Assembly (NCBI GenBank): GCA_002314145.1
Contig: DCCG01000035.1
Coordinates: 1 to 47,870, forward strand
Origin: Thalassolituus sp. UBA1087
GTDB lineage: Bacteria; Pseudomonadota; Gammaproteobacteria; Pseudomonadales; Oceanobacteraceae
DNA: 47,870 bases
Reading direction: 5' to 3'
Made by a program: the position numbers and the translations under genes
The notes under the pieces: model-generated
The model's input: the letters and a program-made list of their open reading frames with translations, nothing else
Databases searched by the model: none
What the model was told of the DNA's origin: nothing
Shown: in pieces, positions 8,401-15,609 of the stretch
How positions within the stretch are numbered: position 1 is the stretch's first letter
How the letters are laid out: every line of letters begins with the position of its first letter

Positions 8401-9214
8401 CACTTTGGGTGGTAATTTCAACCGGCGATGACGTTGACCCCAGAGTACTGTCATTCACCTCCAGTGAACTGGCCCCGGATATTGTCCCGCCCAGCATATC
8501 AACGTTGGTTAACTCAGCAGCATTATTGGCGGCGTAAAAACCACCTTCAATAGTAGCGTTACGGATATTAAAGCCGTTGGCTTCTGACCGGGCCCCGCCA
8601 TAGAGGCCGGTTCCATCGGCATCAATAAAACAACAGTTACTGCGCACTAATCCCTGAACGTCACCACCGCGCAGCACAATGCTGCCACTGACAGCGGTGA
8701 GGGTACCCGAGACCTGAGTGTCTGTGAGGCGAATACCATTGTCTGCCACAATATCACCACTGACACGACCATTATTCATGGTAAGTGTACTGTCAGTGTC
8801 GATACTGCCCTGCACACTGGTACCGTTGAGATTAATCGCACCGGAGCGGGTGCTGATATCACCAAAAATACTGTTATTACCATTGGCCGTCAGCTCACCA
8901 TAATCTGCTGATAAGTGAATACGTTTATTGCTGTTGCCAATCACATTATTGTTAAGTTCAAACCCCGCAGGCGCCTGTAAGGTGACATCATCAAGAATTT
9001 CACCGGCAGATTCGGATACACGTAAGGTATCGCCGTTGCCCAGCGTTACCCGGCCGCCACAGGTGAATGTCGTACCGGACTGAGTCCAGCTACCGGACGA
9101 ACAGAAAGGTAATCCGCTGGTATCGCCATTACGGATAACGTAATCCACCGCCCAGACCCTGACAGAAGCCATCAGTAACAGAGCGGCGAGAAGCAGAAAA
9201 GAACAACGGCGCAT
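5435..9214 (-). CDS. mshQ: MshQ-like giant pilus-associated adhesin (DUF6701, lectin-like)
   Basis: This 1259-residue protein ends the MSHA run. A signal peptide covers 1-22 (cut near V-W-A). Residues about 100-305 are many short repeats of the type S-G-(A/S)-I-x-L-(N/R)-G-x-x-V-x-G, as expected of a right-handed beta-solenoid. Residues about 325-570 look like a legume/L-type lectin or concanavalin-like sandwich (D-G-I-T-L-V-F-S-D, G-W-L-G-I-A-L-D-E-Y-G-N-F). The rest, about 600-1259, matches DUF6701. Its conserved C-terminus D-D-V-D-L-D-G-V-F-D-D-P and F-G-V-Y-R-G-H-D-R-I-I-Y-W-R-E is typical of MshQ. MshQ is thought to be the surface or tip component of the pilus; adhesion is inferred from the domains. 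It starts 1 nt after the mshP stop. Confidence 0.85.
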   Translation of the reverse strand: MRRCSFLLLAALLLMASVRVWAVDYVIRNGDTSGLPFCSSGSWTQSGTTFTCGGRVTLGNGDTLRVSESAGEILDDVTLQAPAGFELNNNVIGNSNKRIHLSADYGELTANGNNSIFGDISTRSGAINLNGTSVQGSIDTDSTLTMNNGRVSGDIVADNGIRLTDTQVSGTLTAVSGSIVLRGGDVQGLVRSNCCFIDADGTGLYGGARSEANGFNIRNATIEGGFYAANNAAELTNVDMLGGTISGASSLEVNDSTLGSTSSPVEITTQSGAITLNDSQAYGDLTTPNWSSVIANGTSVVIGTCTPRSTPTSACMATPPLTCLSDDFGRSALGDDWVVSTFSGGFSPSIRSGRLLLTEDADQQSTASTLQRLFPADNNKIVVEFDHYAWSPDIFGEGADGITLVFSDARVTPQAGSYGGSLGYAQRTNSRNDDGFAGGWLGIALDEYGNFSNPTEGRIGGPGFRSDSVTVRGSGEGTGGYAYITGAHRLNPSIDTRWSWFGANPGYRYRITIDASVAGTAILSVERDTGRGFTELIAPLDVAAVSGQSAIPENLLLSVTGSTGDYSNNHAIDDLEVCANIINPMDALVHHFEFYYSSRALTCSPQEVLIRACANADCSTLYTDPVELTMAPGGWEGGDTISIRGGETTAALWHTTPESVDLAVRSSQPLSLAYSTNLCIKDGQPAGTDCSMTFSDSGFIVDSPDFTAGQGLASASIQAVQKDDSSRQCVPAFANVRKDIALWGDYVSPAAENRVVSWPLLVNGREIAMNETSATTTRLSFDATGTARFRLNYNDAGLMQLNARYRADSSADDAGAELNGNGRFVSVPAGFCLHTGGECSQADSRCEAFAVAGENFPLRIQAVGWQRDGDTDMCQGNRPTPSFSQPDMTLSSAVVSPSTGSDGVVTPALYQHTAAADNINTVTVNQSEAGVFNFIVRARSDYYGQTLPEGVSAPSGRFYPHHFSARVLNNGELNAACNAAGAFTYTGQSFGWLTAPRLQLTAQNAAGVTTQNYTAAGFRKLEATDIRIGAVTQDNQTVDRDGNAMLFNASVFSGLLAVSSPGVLQYDLSATDAFYYDKTLTTKIAPFSPDLTFSLNSATDSDGVSLQARADFLPEAGFDIRYGRLWLNNAYGPETLDLTMDMEAEYFDGSEFVSNTDDSCWHYDAAAQVVLSPDNITQVAGHSGTLVNGLAEDAILLRAPVNVAGGQDTGEVDVTYPAPLWLQDDVDLDGVFDDPMGTASFGVYRGHDRIIYWREKKGF

Positions 9215-9215
9215 A

Positions 9216-9626
9216 TTATTTCACCATCACTTCGATTTCCCGCCAGGCGCGGTCGCTGGCAGAGCCACACTGACCGCTGCTGGTAATGGTATAAAACGTA
9301 TCAGTGCCGGATACGCTGCTGCTGCATGCCACCGATACTGAACAGTTCTGCAACCCGGTAACAGCAAAGGTGCGGGCATAAAAAGGAGAAGTATCACACT
9401 GTCGTCCGGCACTGCCATCCGGTGGAATCAGCAGGTTTAACGCCAGCTGAGCGCCCGATTCTGCGGCATAAAAAGCGCGGTATGAATTAGCCTGTAACGA
9501 CAGCGACTGACCACTGCGGGTCTGAATGGATGACATAGCAGTAATAATCACCGCCAGCACAGTGATCACAAAAATCGCTGCCGGTAATCCTAAGCCCTTC
9601 TGTTTTATCATGGTCTCAGGGAACAT
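9216..9626 (-). CDS. mshP: MSHA minor component MshP (PilX-like)
   Basis: A 136-residue pilin-like protein. The N-terminus has a short basic leader (M-I-K-Q-K-G) and a hydrophobic helix L-P-A-A-I-F-V-I-T-V-L-A-V-I-I. It lacks the Glu5 of true pilins, as is usual for MshP/PilX-type subunits. A Y-R-A-F-Y-A-A-E-S-G-A-Q motif follows, the hallmark of PilX-type proteins. The C-terminal half has four or more cysteines that could form disulfides. ATG 9626 has GGAGGT 11 nt upstream and overlaps the mshO stop; ATG 9611 is an alternative that removes five residues. Located between mshO and mshQ, the canonical place. Confidence 0.8.
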   Translation of the reverse strand: MFPETMIKQKGLGLPAAIFVITVLAVIITAMSSIQTRSGQSLSLQANSYRAFYAAESGAQLALNLLIPPDGSAGRQCDTSPFYARTFAVTGLQNCSVSVACSSSVSGTDTFYTITSSGQCGSASDRAWREIEVMVK

Positions 9627-10407
9627 TGCGAACCTGTACCTCCTGTGCCAGCGATAAGGTATTGCCGCGCTGATCCTGCAGAGTATAACTGAAGGTCACC
9701 AGCGCATTACGCCGCAGGGTTGCAGGCTGATAGGAAAACACCAGCGAGCCGGTCTGCAACTGATTGGCCAATACTTCACGACCAGTGCTATATGCAGAAG
9801 GTAATGCAGCCTGCAACTGGTTGGTATTATTAATAAAGCCGTAGCCGGAATATAAATAAAGCCAGTTGTCCTGCTGACAGATAGTCTGAGGTGCACCACT
9901 GATAAATAAGCGCTGCTGTGGCGATGTGCGCGGGAAGCGGTGAGGTTCAGACAAAACAATATCGACTTCCGCACTGCCGGCGGGCAGGGTTTCTTCTGTG
10001 CGCGTTAACGGGCCCGCCGTTGACGGGTTATATAAATTTCCCAGAATCGGATAAATACTTAAGTGGCCGCTGACGCTGTCAGTAGCCGATACCGGCAGGG
10101 CTGTCAGGCTGTTCGACAGGCCGCCACGATCCAGCCGGGTGTAAGCCGTCACAGAAACCAGTGGCATAAATTCCAGACAGCGCTGATCGGACGTAACACG
10201 AAGACTGCCGGGTAATGCGTAACGGACACGCCGTGAAATCTGTTCACTGATAATGTCCGCGGTATCAGCCAGGCGCTGACGCTCACCCGTATCCAGCATA
10301 CTTTGTGCAGAACGGCTGATAAACTGCACGGATATCACCGCAATGATGCTGCCGATCATGATGGTCATCACCATTTCAACCAGAGTGAAGGCTGCGCGGC
10401 GTTGCAT
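9616..10407 (-). CDS. mshO: MSHA minor pilin MshO
   Basis: A 263-residue type IV minor pilin. The N-terminus M-Q-R-R-A-A-F-T-L-V-E-M is a prepilin leader followed by a hydrophobic helix. The residue before the F is Ala (GCC codon), not the Gly that prepilin peptidase normally requires. Glu5 is present. The body is beta-rich without a strong domain signature, as in PilW/MshO proteins, and ends V-R-N-V-P. The start overlaps the mshD stop by one base (TGATG). Likely part of the tip-priming minor pilin complex with MshC, D and P. Confidence 0.8.
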   Translation of the reverse strand: MQRRAAFTLVEMVMTIMIGSIIAVISVQFISRSAQSMLDTGERQRLADTADIISEQISRRVRYALPGSLRVTSDQRCLEFMPLVSVTAYTRLDRGGLSNSLTALPVSATDSVSGHLSIYPILGNLYNPSTAGPLTRTEETLPAGSAEVDIVLSEPHRFPRTSPQQRLFISGAPQTICQQDNWLYLYSGYGFINNTNQLQAALPSAYSTGREVLANQLQTGSLVFSYQPATLRRNALVTFSYTLQDQRGNTLSLAQEVQVRNVP

Positions 10408-10904
10408 CAGAAATTCCCCCGATACGCCGTAAAACGACTGCTCTGATTGTCCGGGGAGCGGATGGTCAGCTCAATACGTTTTGCGCCACCGGCATTAACC
10501 CCCACGGAATCATCACAACGTACACTGACACTGACAGAAAAACCGGCGTAGTAAGTTGCCAGCGAGGCATCGGCAAATGCCGGTATTTCATTATCGATGG
10601 CATCATAATCGTCGACATCATCATAGCCTGCACGGCTTTCCCCATCGTCTGTGATACGACACCCTGCATAGGCCGGGCTGCCGCCATTACCACTGCTTTC
10701 ATCAAAACGACTGGCGAGAATTTCATCCAGATATAATTGTGCCAGGTCCAGCGTTTTGGTCTGTATCAGAGCATCGGAACTGCGCCCGGCAAGCAGCGAA
10801 AAAGCCTTTAAACCACTGGTAAGCGCCAGACCGATAATCACGATGGTGATGATCATTTCAATCAGGGTAAATGCCCGGAGCCGGTAACGTCTGACTGAAC
10901 GCAT
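10407..10904 (-). CDS. mshD: MSHA minor pilin MshD
   Basis: A 165-residue type IV minor pilin. I chose the ATG at 10904 because AGGAA lies about 9 nt upstream and the protein then begins with a basic leader (M-R-S-V-R-R-Y-R-L-R-A). The longer open frame to 11003 has no pilin logic. The helix F-T-L-I-E-M-I-I-T-I-V-I-I follows, with Glu5 present. The residue before the cleavage Phe is Ala (GCA codon), the same deviation as in MshO. The acidic stretch Y-D-D-V-D-D-Y-D-A-I-D is characteristic of MshD. It follows mshC by 50 nt. Confidence 0.8.
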   Translation of the reverse strand: MRSVRRYRLRAFTLIEMIITIVIIGLALTSGLKAFSLLAGRSSDALIQTKTLDLAQLYLDEILASRFDESSGNGGSPAYAGCRITDDGESRAGYDDVDDYDAIDNEIPAFADASLATYYAGFSVSVSVRCDDSVGVNAGGAKRIELTIRSPDNQSSRFTAYRGNF

Positions 10905-10954
10905 GAAAGAATTCCTGTGCCAATGTGCAAAGTGCAAAAAACCATCCGCTGCCG

Positions 10955-11419
10955 TTATGGCTGACAAGATCCGTGATGAGAAAACCCGGTGGAGGTAATA
11001 CACAGGGGGTAGGTATTTTCAGCGACCACCGTCCATTGTTCATTATGGCCTGTGCTGCCATCGCCGGCATACCTCAGAGTGTAGCTTTCACCGTCCGCCA
11101 GACTGCTTCCGTTCAGCTGCAAAGCAGCGGCTGGACGTTGCAGACTTTCAGTCATCAGAATCTGTGCGTTCTGTGTTATGGAAAGTGTCCATGCGGAAGA
11201 CGATTGAGTAATTTGCAGGAAAACGGGCCGGGAGGAAGCGGCATCCGCCAGAGCACGTTTCTGTGCCAGCATGGCCATAGCAATCAATTGATCCCGTGCC
11301 GCCACGGCATTAAACGCACCGGTACGGGAAAAAAAAGAAGAAGCCGCAGCGCTGATCACCCCTATCAACACGATCACAATAATCAGTTCTGTCAGGGTAA
11401 AGCCGCGGCTCCGAATCAT
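10955..11419 (-). CDS. mshC: MSHA minor pilin MshC
   Basis: A 154-residue type IV pilin-like protein. A short leader M-I-R-S-R-G is followed by F-T-L-T-E-L-I-I-V-I-V-L-I-G, so both the consensus Gly at -1 and Glu5 are present. It belongs to the GspH/FimT-like minor pilins. Two Cys near the C-terminus (P-L-C-I-T and G-S-C-Q-P) could form the terminal disulfide loop. It starts 12 nt after the mshA stop and is probably on the same transcript. By analogy it is a minor subunit that initiates or caps the pilus. Confidence 0.8.
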   Translation of the reverse strand: MIRSRGFTLTELIIVIVLIGVISAAASSFFSRTGAFNAVAARDQLIAMAMLAQKRALADAASSRPVFLQITQSSSAWTLSITQNAQILMTESLQRPAAALQLNGSSLADGESYTLRYAGDGSTGHNEQWTVVAENTYPLCITSTGFSHHGSCQP

Positions 11420-11431
11420 ATCATTGCTTTA

Positions 11432-11929
11432 TCAGCAGTCACTGACATCCACAACAACTTGTGGCGTTGCATTCGTCGCCGCTGCGGTATAACTGATCTG
11501 ACAGTTGCCTGCGGTACTGGCACCACGCGCCTGGATAATAATCTCGTCTCCGGCTGCATTGCCTGCGTCAGTATCAATTAAGGCATAATCTCCGGTCGTA
11601 GCCGGTGCCACACTGCCGCTGATCTGCGCAGCTTCCAGAATGCCCGCCGCATCGGCTGTCGGATAAAAGTTCACCATAGTGACTGTCTGTCCTTCCAGAT
11701 CAACAGATGCCCCTGACGCCAGGTTGGCTGCCAGCGCCTGAGCGTGGGCAATATTGGCTGCGGAGCGGATCGACCCGGCCGCCGCCTGAATCGAAGCTGC
11801 CCGGGCTTCGCCGCCCAGATCGGCAAAACGTGGCAGAGCAAACGCTGACAGAATGCCCAGAATAACAATGACCATAATCAGCTCGATCAGAGTGAAACCG
11901 GATTGCATTGTGCGAGTTGTGTTTTTCAT
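11432..11929 (-). CDS. mshA: MSHA major pilin MshA
   Basis: The 165-residue major subunit of the mannose-sensitive haemagglutinin type IV pilus. Leader M-K-N-T-T-R-T-M-Q-S-G is cut before F-T-L-I-E-L-I-M-V-I-V-I-L-G, with Gly -1 and Glu5 intact. A typical A-L-P-R-F-A-D-L-G-G-E-A-R segment follows. Two cysteines in G-N-C-Q-I and V-S-D-C mark the C-terminal disulfide loop. The globular part is Ala/Gly/Thr-rich. A strong SD (AGGAG, 9 nt before ATG) suits a highly expressed pilin. It lies directly after mshF with no mshB between them. Confidence 0.9.
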   Translation of the reverse strand: MKNTTRTMQSGFTLIELIMVIVILGILSAFALPRFADLGGEARAASIQAAAGSIRSAANIAHAQALAANLASGASVDLEGQTVTMVNFYPTADAAGILEAAQISGSVAPATTGDYALIDTDAGNAAGDEIIIQARGASTAGNCQISYTAAATNATPQVVVDVSDC

Positions 11930-11947
11930 ATTTCCGACTCCTGCTTA

Positions 11948-12460
11948 CTATCGGATAAAGTAGTTAATCCGTCCACGGGACGGAGTGTATTCAATTTCAG
12001 CGTTTTTTCCCTGATCACCCACCCCGGGAAAACGATAAATGCACTGACCATCGCGGCTTTCAGCCTGCGGAATATCCTGTCCCTGCAAGGTCAGTGTCTG
12101 GTCCTGCAACAGGGCCTGCCACAATCTCTGGCAACGGGACAGGGATTCTGCCCCGGCACTGTTATGGTCTCCTGCCAGTGCATCCAGCGGCCAGCCTGCT
12201 GCTGACATCAGTAAAGCGTATGGCCCATGCGGCGGTGGCGGAATGACCCCGGGTTTCCCCTGAACAAACCATTGCTCTCTGGCACCGAGTACCGCCCGCT
12301 GTAACGACATAGCCGTTGCCCGCACCTGAGTTTCATAAGCATCATCGATAATTGATGAGATACTTCTCAGCAGAATCCAGAGCAGAAAAGACAGCGCCAT
12401 CACCACCAGTGAAAAGTGGAATAATCCCGGGCTTTCAAAGCTTCTGATACTCGGATTCAT
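11948..12460 (-). CDS. mshF: MSHA biogenesis protein MshF
   Basis: A 170-residue protein with one N-terminal membrane segment (F-H-F-S-L-V-V-M-A-L-S-F-L-L-W-I-L-L, about residues 14-31) and a soluble periplasmic part. It lacks a classical prepilin cleavage site. Assignment as MshF rests mainly on size, single-anchor topology and its place between mshG and the pilin genes, not on a catalytic motif. The role of MshF in pilus assembly is poorly defined. Eighteen nucleotides separate it from mshA. Confidence 0.6.
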   Translation of the reverse strand: MNPSIRSFESPGLFHFSLVVMALSFLLWILLRSISSIIDDAYETQVRATAMSLQRAVLGAREQWFVQGKPGVIPPPPHGPYALLMSAAGWPLDALAGDHNSAGAESLSRCQRLWQALLQDQTLTLQGQDIPQAESRDGQCIYRFPGVGDQGKNAEIEYTPSRGRINYFIR

Positions 12461-12561
12461 CGGTGCAAACCTCTGTTTATAACCTTAGTTGAGTCGCTTT
12501 GTTTTGCCCGCGGATTTACGAAATAAAACAAATAGGCATAAAACCGGCGGATAACAGAGCG

Positions 12562-12580
12562 GGCGGTTAAAAACACCGCC
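12562..12580 (-). other. Stem-loop in the mshG-mshF gap
   Basis: The 203-nt gap 12461-12663 is the largest in the MSHA run. On the minus strand it holds GGCGGT-7 nt-ACCGCC. No T tract follows, so it is not a standard terminator; it could be an attenuator or a processing/stability element between the assembly genes and the pilin genes. AT-rich DNA between this hairpin and mshF could hold a second promoter, but I cannot point to convincing boxes. Confidence 0.4.
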
Positions 12581-12663
12581 ACATCTGGCCGGAAAAGAGG
12601 TATTAAAGAGCGCGGCAAAGATAACGGCAGGCCGCTTGAGGAGAGGTGAGTGTGCAGTGTCGG

Positions 12664-13899
12664 TCAGCGCCCGGAAGCAGCCCCCGTCGCCACGCTGCCA
12701 AGATCCCAGACCGGCAGAAAAACACCCAGTGCCAGAACCAGAACCAGCGCCGCCATAAAGACCAGCAAAACCGGTTCAATGGCATCGGCCAGCTGTTTGA
12801 TTTCATAATCTATTTCTTCATCGTAAAAATCAGCAACTTCATCCAGCAGGCGATCCACCGCGCCGGTTTCTTCGCCCACGGCCATCATCTGCAGCACCAG
12901 AGGCGTAAATAAACCAGTCGCGGCTGCGGTATTGGTTAACCGGTCGCCACGTTCTATACCACTGCGCATATCGCGGATGGCACGGCTGATATACGAATTA
13001 CCGACGGTATCAGCAACCGTTTGTAAGCTCTGCAGTACAGGCACACCGGCAGCCATCATCATAGAAAAAGAACGGGAAAAGCGCCCCAGTGCAATACGTT
13101 CAAAAATACTGCCCAGCAGCGGAATTTTCAGTTTGCCTTTATCCCACCACAGAGCGCCCTCTTCGGTTTTGATATAAATGCGGATGCCGAGCCCGGTCAG
13201 CGTCAGTAACAGCGCCAGCACAAGACCGTGGTTCTGTACAAAATCCGATGCGCCAATCAGGATGCGGGTTGCCAGCGGCAGTTCAGCTCCGAGCTTATCA
13301 AACACGCCACTGAACGCAGGTATCACAAACAGAGTAATAATAATCATCGCCACTATCATGGCAGTGATCACCATGACGGGGTAACGCATGGCGGCCTTCA
13401 TGCGTTTGCGTGTTTCACGTTCGGTTTCCAGGTGGAACACCATACGCTTCAGCGCCTGATCCAGCTGACCGGTATTTTCCCCGACCTGAATCAGACTGAT
13501 GTACACCGAGGAAAAAACCTGTGGATGGCGGCGCAACGCCGACGACAGATCCGCCCCGGCAATCAGACTCTGGGACACCTGTTCAAGACACTCAGACAAA
13601 GCCGCGGATGGCGTTGATTCCGACAAGCCTTTAATGGCACGCAGAATAGGAATCCCCGCTTTGGTTAACGCATATAACTGGCGGGTAAACAGAATTAATT
13701 CTTCGGCACTGACTTTTTTATGACGCCGGATCAGAGGCTTCACTGCGGATGTTTTTGGCGTCGCTGAGGCCTGTAACTGAGTAATGGTTACCTGCTGTTG
13801 CTGCAACTGATCAATAGCCGCCTGATAACTGCTGGCGGAGACATTGCCCTTCACCAGTTCGCCGTTGCGGTTGCGTCCCTGATAAGTAAATTCAGACAT
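12664..13899 (-). CDS. mshG: MSHA inner-membrane platform protein MshG (PilC/GspF family)
   Basis: A 411-residue polytopic platform protein that couples the assembly ATPase to the growing pilus. The ATG at 13899 gives the standard start M-S-E-F-T-Y-Q-G-R-N-R-N-G and overlaps the mshE stop by 8 nt; the longer frame to 14031 only shadows mshE. Two T2SSF domains are visible (about 70-195 and 275-395). Each contains hydrophobic helices and the family glycine-rich motif (G-V-P-V-L-Q-S-L; G-E-E-T-G-A-V-D-R-L-L-D-E-V-A). C-terminal membrane helix L-V-F-M-A-A-L-V-L-V-L-A-L. Confidence 0.92.
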   Translation of the reverse strand: MSEFTYQGRNRNGELVKGNVSASSYQAAIDQLQQQQVTITQLQASATPKTSAVKPLIRRHKKVSAEELILFTRQLYALTKAGIPILRAIKGLSESTPSAALSECLEQVSQSLIAGADLSSALRRHPQVFSSVYISLIQVGENTGQLDQALKRMVFHLETERETRKRMKAAMRYPVMVITAMIVAMIIITLFVIPAFSGVFDKLGAELPLATRILIGASDFVQNHGLVLALLLTLTGLGIRIYIKTEEGALWWDKGKLKIPLLGSIFERIALGRFSRSFSMMMAAGVPVLQSLQTVADTVGNSYISRAIRDMRSGIERGDRLTNTAAATGLFTPLVLQMMAVGEETGAVDRLLDEVADFYDEEIDYEIKQLADAIEPVLLVFMAALVLVLALGVFLPVWDLGSVATGAASGR

Positions 13900-15607
13900 C
13901 TGCGCCACCATCATCCAGGGTGGCCGATACCCGGAACACTTCATCCAGCGAGGTGATTCCCTGTCTCGCATAATCCAGTGCACACAAAGACAAAGAACGG
14001 AAGCCGTGTTGCTGCATCGCGCTGTCAGCAAAATCCTGCTGCTGGTCAGTACGCAGAGCAGCCACCAGAGGGGGCGTCATTTCCAGTAATTCATATACAC
14101 CCAGGCGTCCGTGATAGCCGGTGTTATGGCAGCGGTGGCAACCATTGGCGGCGTAAAAATCGCCGTCGGCAAAGCCCGGCTGAAGATTGTCAAGCCACAC
14201 CTGTTCCTGACTGTCGGGTTCATACGGCCGGCGACAATGGGTACAGAGTTTTTTTACCAGCCGCTGTGCCAGTACAGCACGCAGTGATGAAGCAACCAGA
14301 TAACGGTCAACGCCCATATCCAGCAGCCGGGCAACGGTGGATACTGCATCATTGGTATGCAGTGTCGACAACACCATATGTCCGGTCATGGCTGCGCGCA
14401 GAGCGATTTCTGCCGTTTCGTGATCGCGCATTTCGCCGATCAGCACGATGTCCGGGTCCTGACGCAGCGACGCGCGCAGAACGGTGGCAAATTCCAGCCC
14501 GACTTTGCTGTTGACCTGAACCTGATTGATACGGGGCAAGCGGTATTCAATGGGATCTTCGGCCGTAATAATTTTCTTTTCCGGCTGGTTCAGTAAAGAC
14601 AGTGCGGCATACAGAGTGGTGGTTTTGCCGCTGCCGGTCGGCCCGGTCACCAGCACCAGACCGTGGGGCCTGTGTATCAGATACTCAAACCTGTCCTGCA
14701 GCACCTGTGGCATGCCCAGCGTATTCAGGTGCAGAATTCCGCTTGTCTGATCCAGCAGACGCATCACCACAGATTCGCCAAACTGCACCGGCATGGTGGA
14801 TAAACGCACATCAATGCTGTGGTGCAGAACACGGATATTAAAGCGGCCATCCTGGGGCAGGCGCTTTTCTGAAATATCCAGCCCTGACATAATTTTAAGA
14901 CGTGACACCAGAGCCGACGCGACCCGCCGCTCCTTCATCACCTGCTCCTGCAGTTCACCGTCGACGCGCAGCCGTATGCGCAGCTGATTTTCTTCCGGTT
15001 CAATATGAATATCAGATGCCTTAACCTGTACCGCATCCTCAAACAGACTCTGCAGCAATCGCACCACCGGCGCTTCATTAACGTCGGTCGACATGGCCAT
15101 TTCATCAATGTCGAAATCACTGCTCTGTAATTCGCCTTCCAGCTCACCGGCGATGGTGGCCATCTGTTCCTGGCGGCGGTAAACCGTATCCAGAACATCC
15201 AGCAGTTCCTGCTCACGTACAAAAGCGGGTAATACCTGGCTTTTTAAAATACGCTGTAAATCATCAATGGCCATCAGGTCCATCGGGTCGGACATACCGA
15301 TCAGCAGTCCGCCCTGCTCTTCCGACAACAGCAGACAGCGATAACGGCGGGCAATGGTTTCCGGCAGACGCATCGCCAGAGCCTGATTAATCCGGTAACG
15401 GCTTAAATCAATAAACGGATATTGCAGATGTTCTGCCAGAACGGACAGCAGCTCATCTTCTTTTATCAGCCCCAGGTCGGTAATCGCACGGCCCAGTTTT
15501 TTGCCGGTGCGTTTCTGTTCCGCCAGCGCCTGAATCAGTTGCTCTTCTGAGATCAGCCCTTTTTCCTGTAACAGGTCACCAAGACGTACTTTTTTACGTA
15601 CAGTCAT
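13892..15607 (-). CDS. mshE: MSHA assembly ATPase MshE with c-di-GMP-binding N-domain
   Basis: A 571-residue GspE/PilB-type hexameric ATPase that powers pilus extension. ATG 15607 has GAGGTAAAT just upstream; the frame reaching 15754 is a shadow of mshN. The N-terminal MshEN domain shows motif I (R8-L-G ... Q31) and motif II (K37-L-G ... residue 60), which in Vibrio MshE bind c-di-GMP. Residue 60 is His where I remember Gln. Walker A is G-P-T-G-S-G-K-T-T-T and Walker B L-I-G-E-M-R-D. A tetracysteine zinc site is formed by C-T-H-C and C-H-R-C about 40 residues apart. Regulation by c-di-GMP is inference from the family. Confidence 0.93.
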   Translation of the reverse strand: MTVRKKVRLGDLLQEKGLISEEQLIQALAEQKRTGKKLGRAITDLGLIKEDELLSVLAEHLQYPFIDLSRYRINQALAMRLPETIARRYRCLLLSEEQGGLLIGMSDPMDLMAIDDLQRILKSQVLPAFVREQELLDVLDTVYRRQEQMATIAGELEGELQSSDFDIDEMAMSTDVNEAPVVRLLQSLFEDAVQVKASDIHIEPEENQLRIRLRVDGELQEQVMKERRVASALVSRLKIMSGLDISEKRLPQDGRFNIRVLHHSIDVRLSTMPVQFGESVVMRLLDQTSGILHLNTLGMPQVLQDRFEYLIHRPHGLVLVTGPTGSGKTTTLYAALSLLNQPEKKIITAEDPIEYRLPRINQVQVNSKVGLEFATVLRASLRQDPDIVLIGEMRDHETAEIALRAAMTGHMVLSTLHTNDAVSTVARLLDMGVDRYLVASSLRAVLAQRLVKKLCTHCRRPYEPDSQEQVWLDNLQPGFADGDFYAANGCHRCHNTGYHGRLGVYELLEMTPPLVAALRTDQQQDFADSAMQQHGFRSLSLCALDYARQGITSLDEVFRVSATLDDGGADV

Positions 15608-15609
15608 AT

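Noticed and set aside
10925..11581. 218-codon plus-strand open frame across mshC/mshD
   Set aside because: Antisense shadow of the pilin genes with no family resemblance; the minus-strand pilin genes have leader peptides, Glu5 and SD sites.
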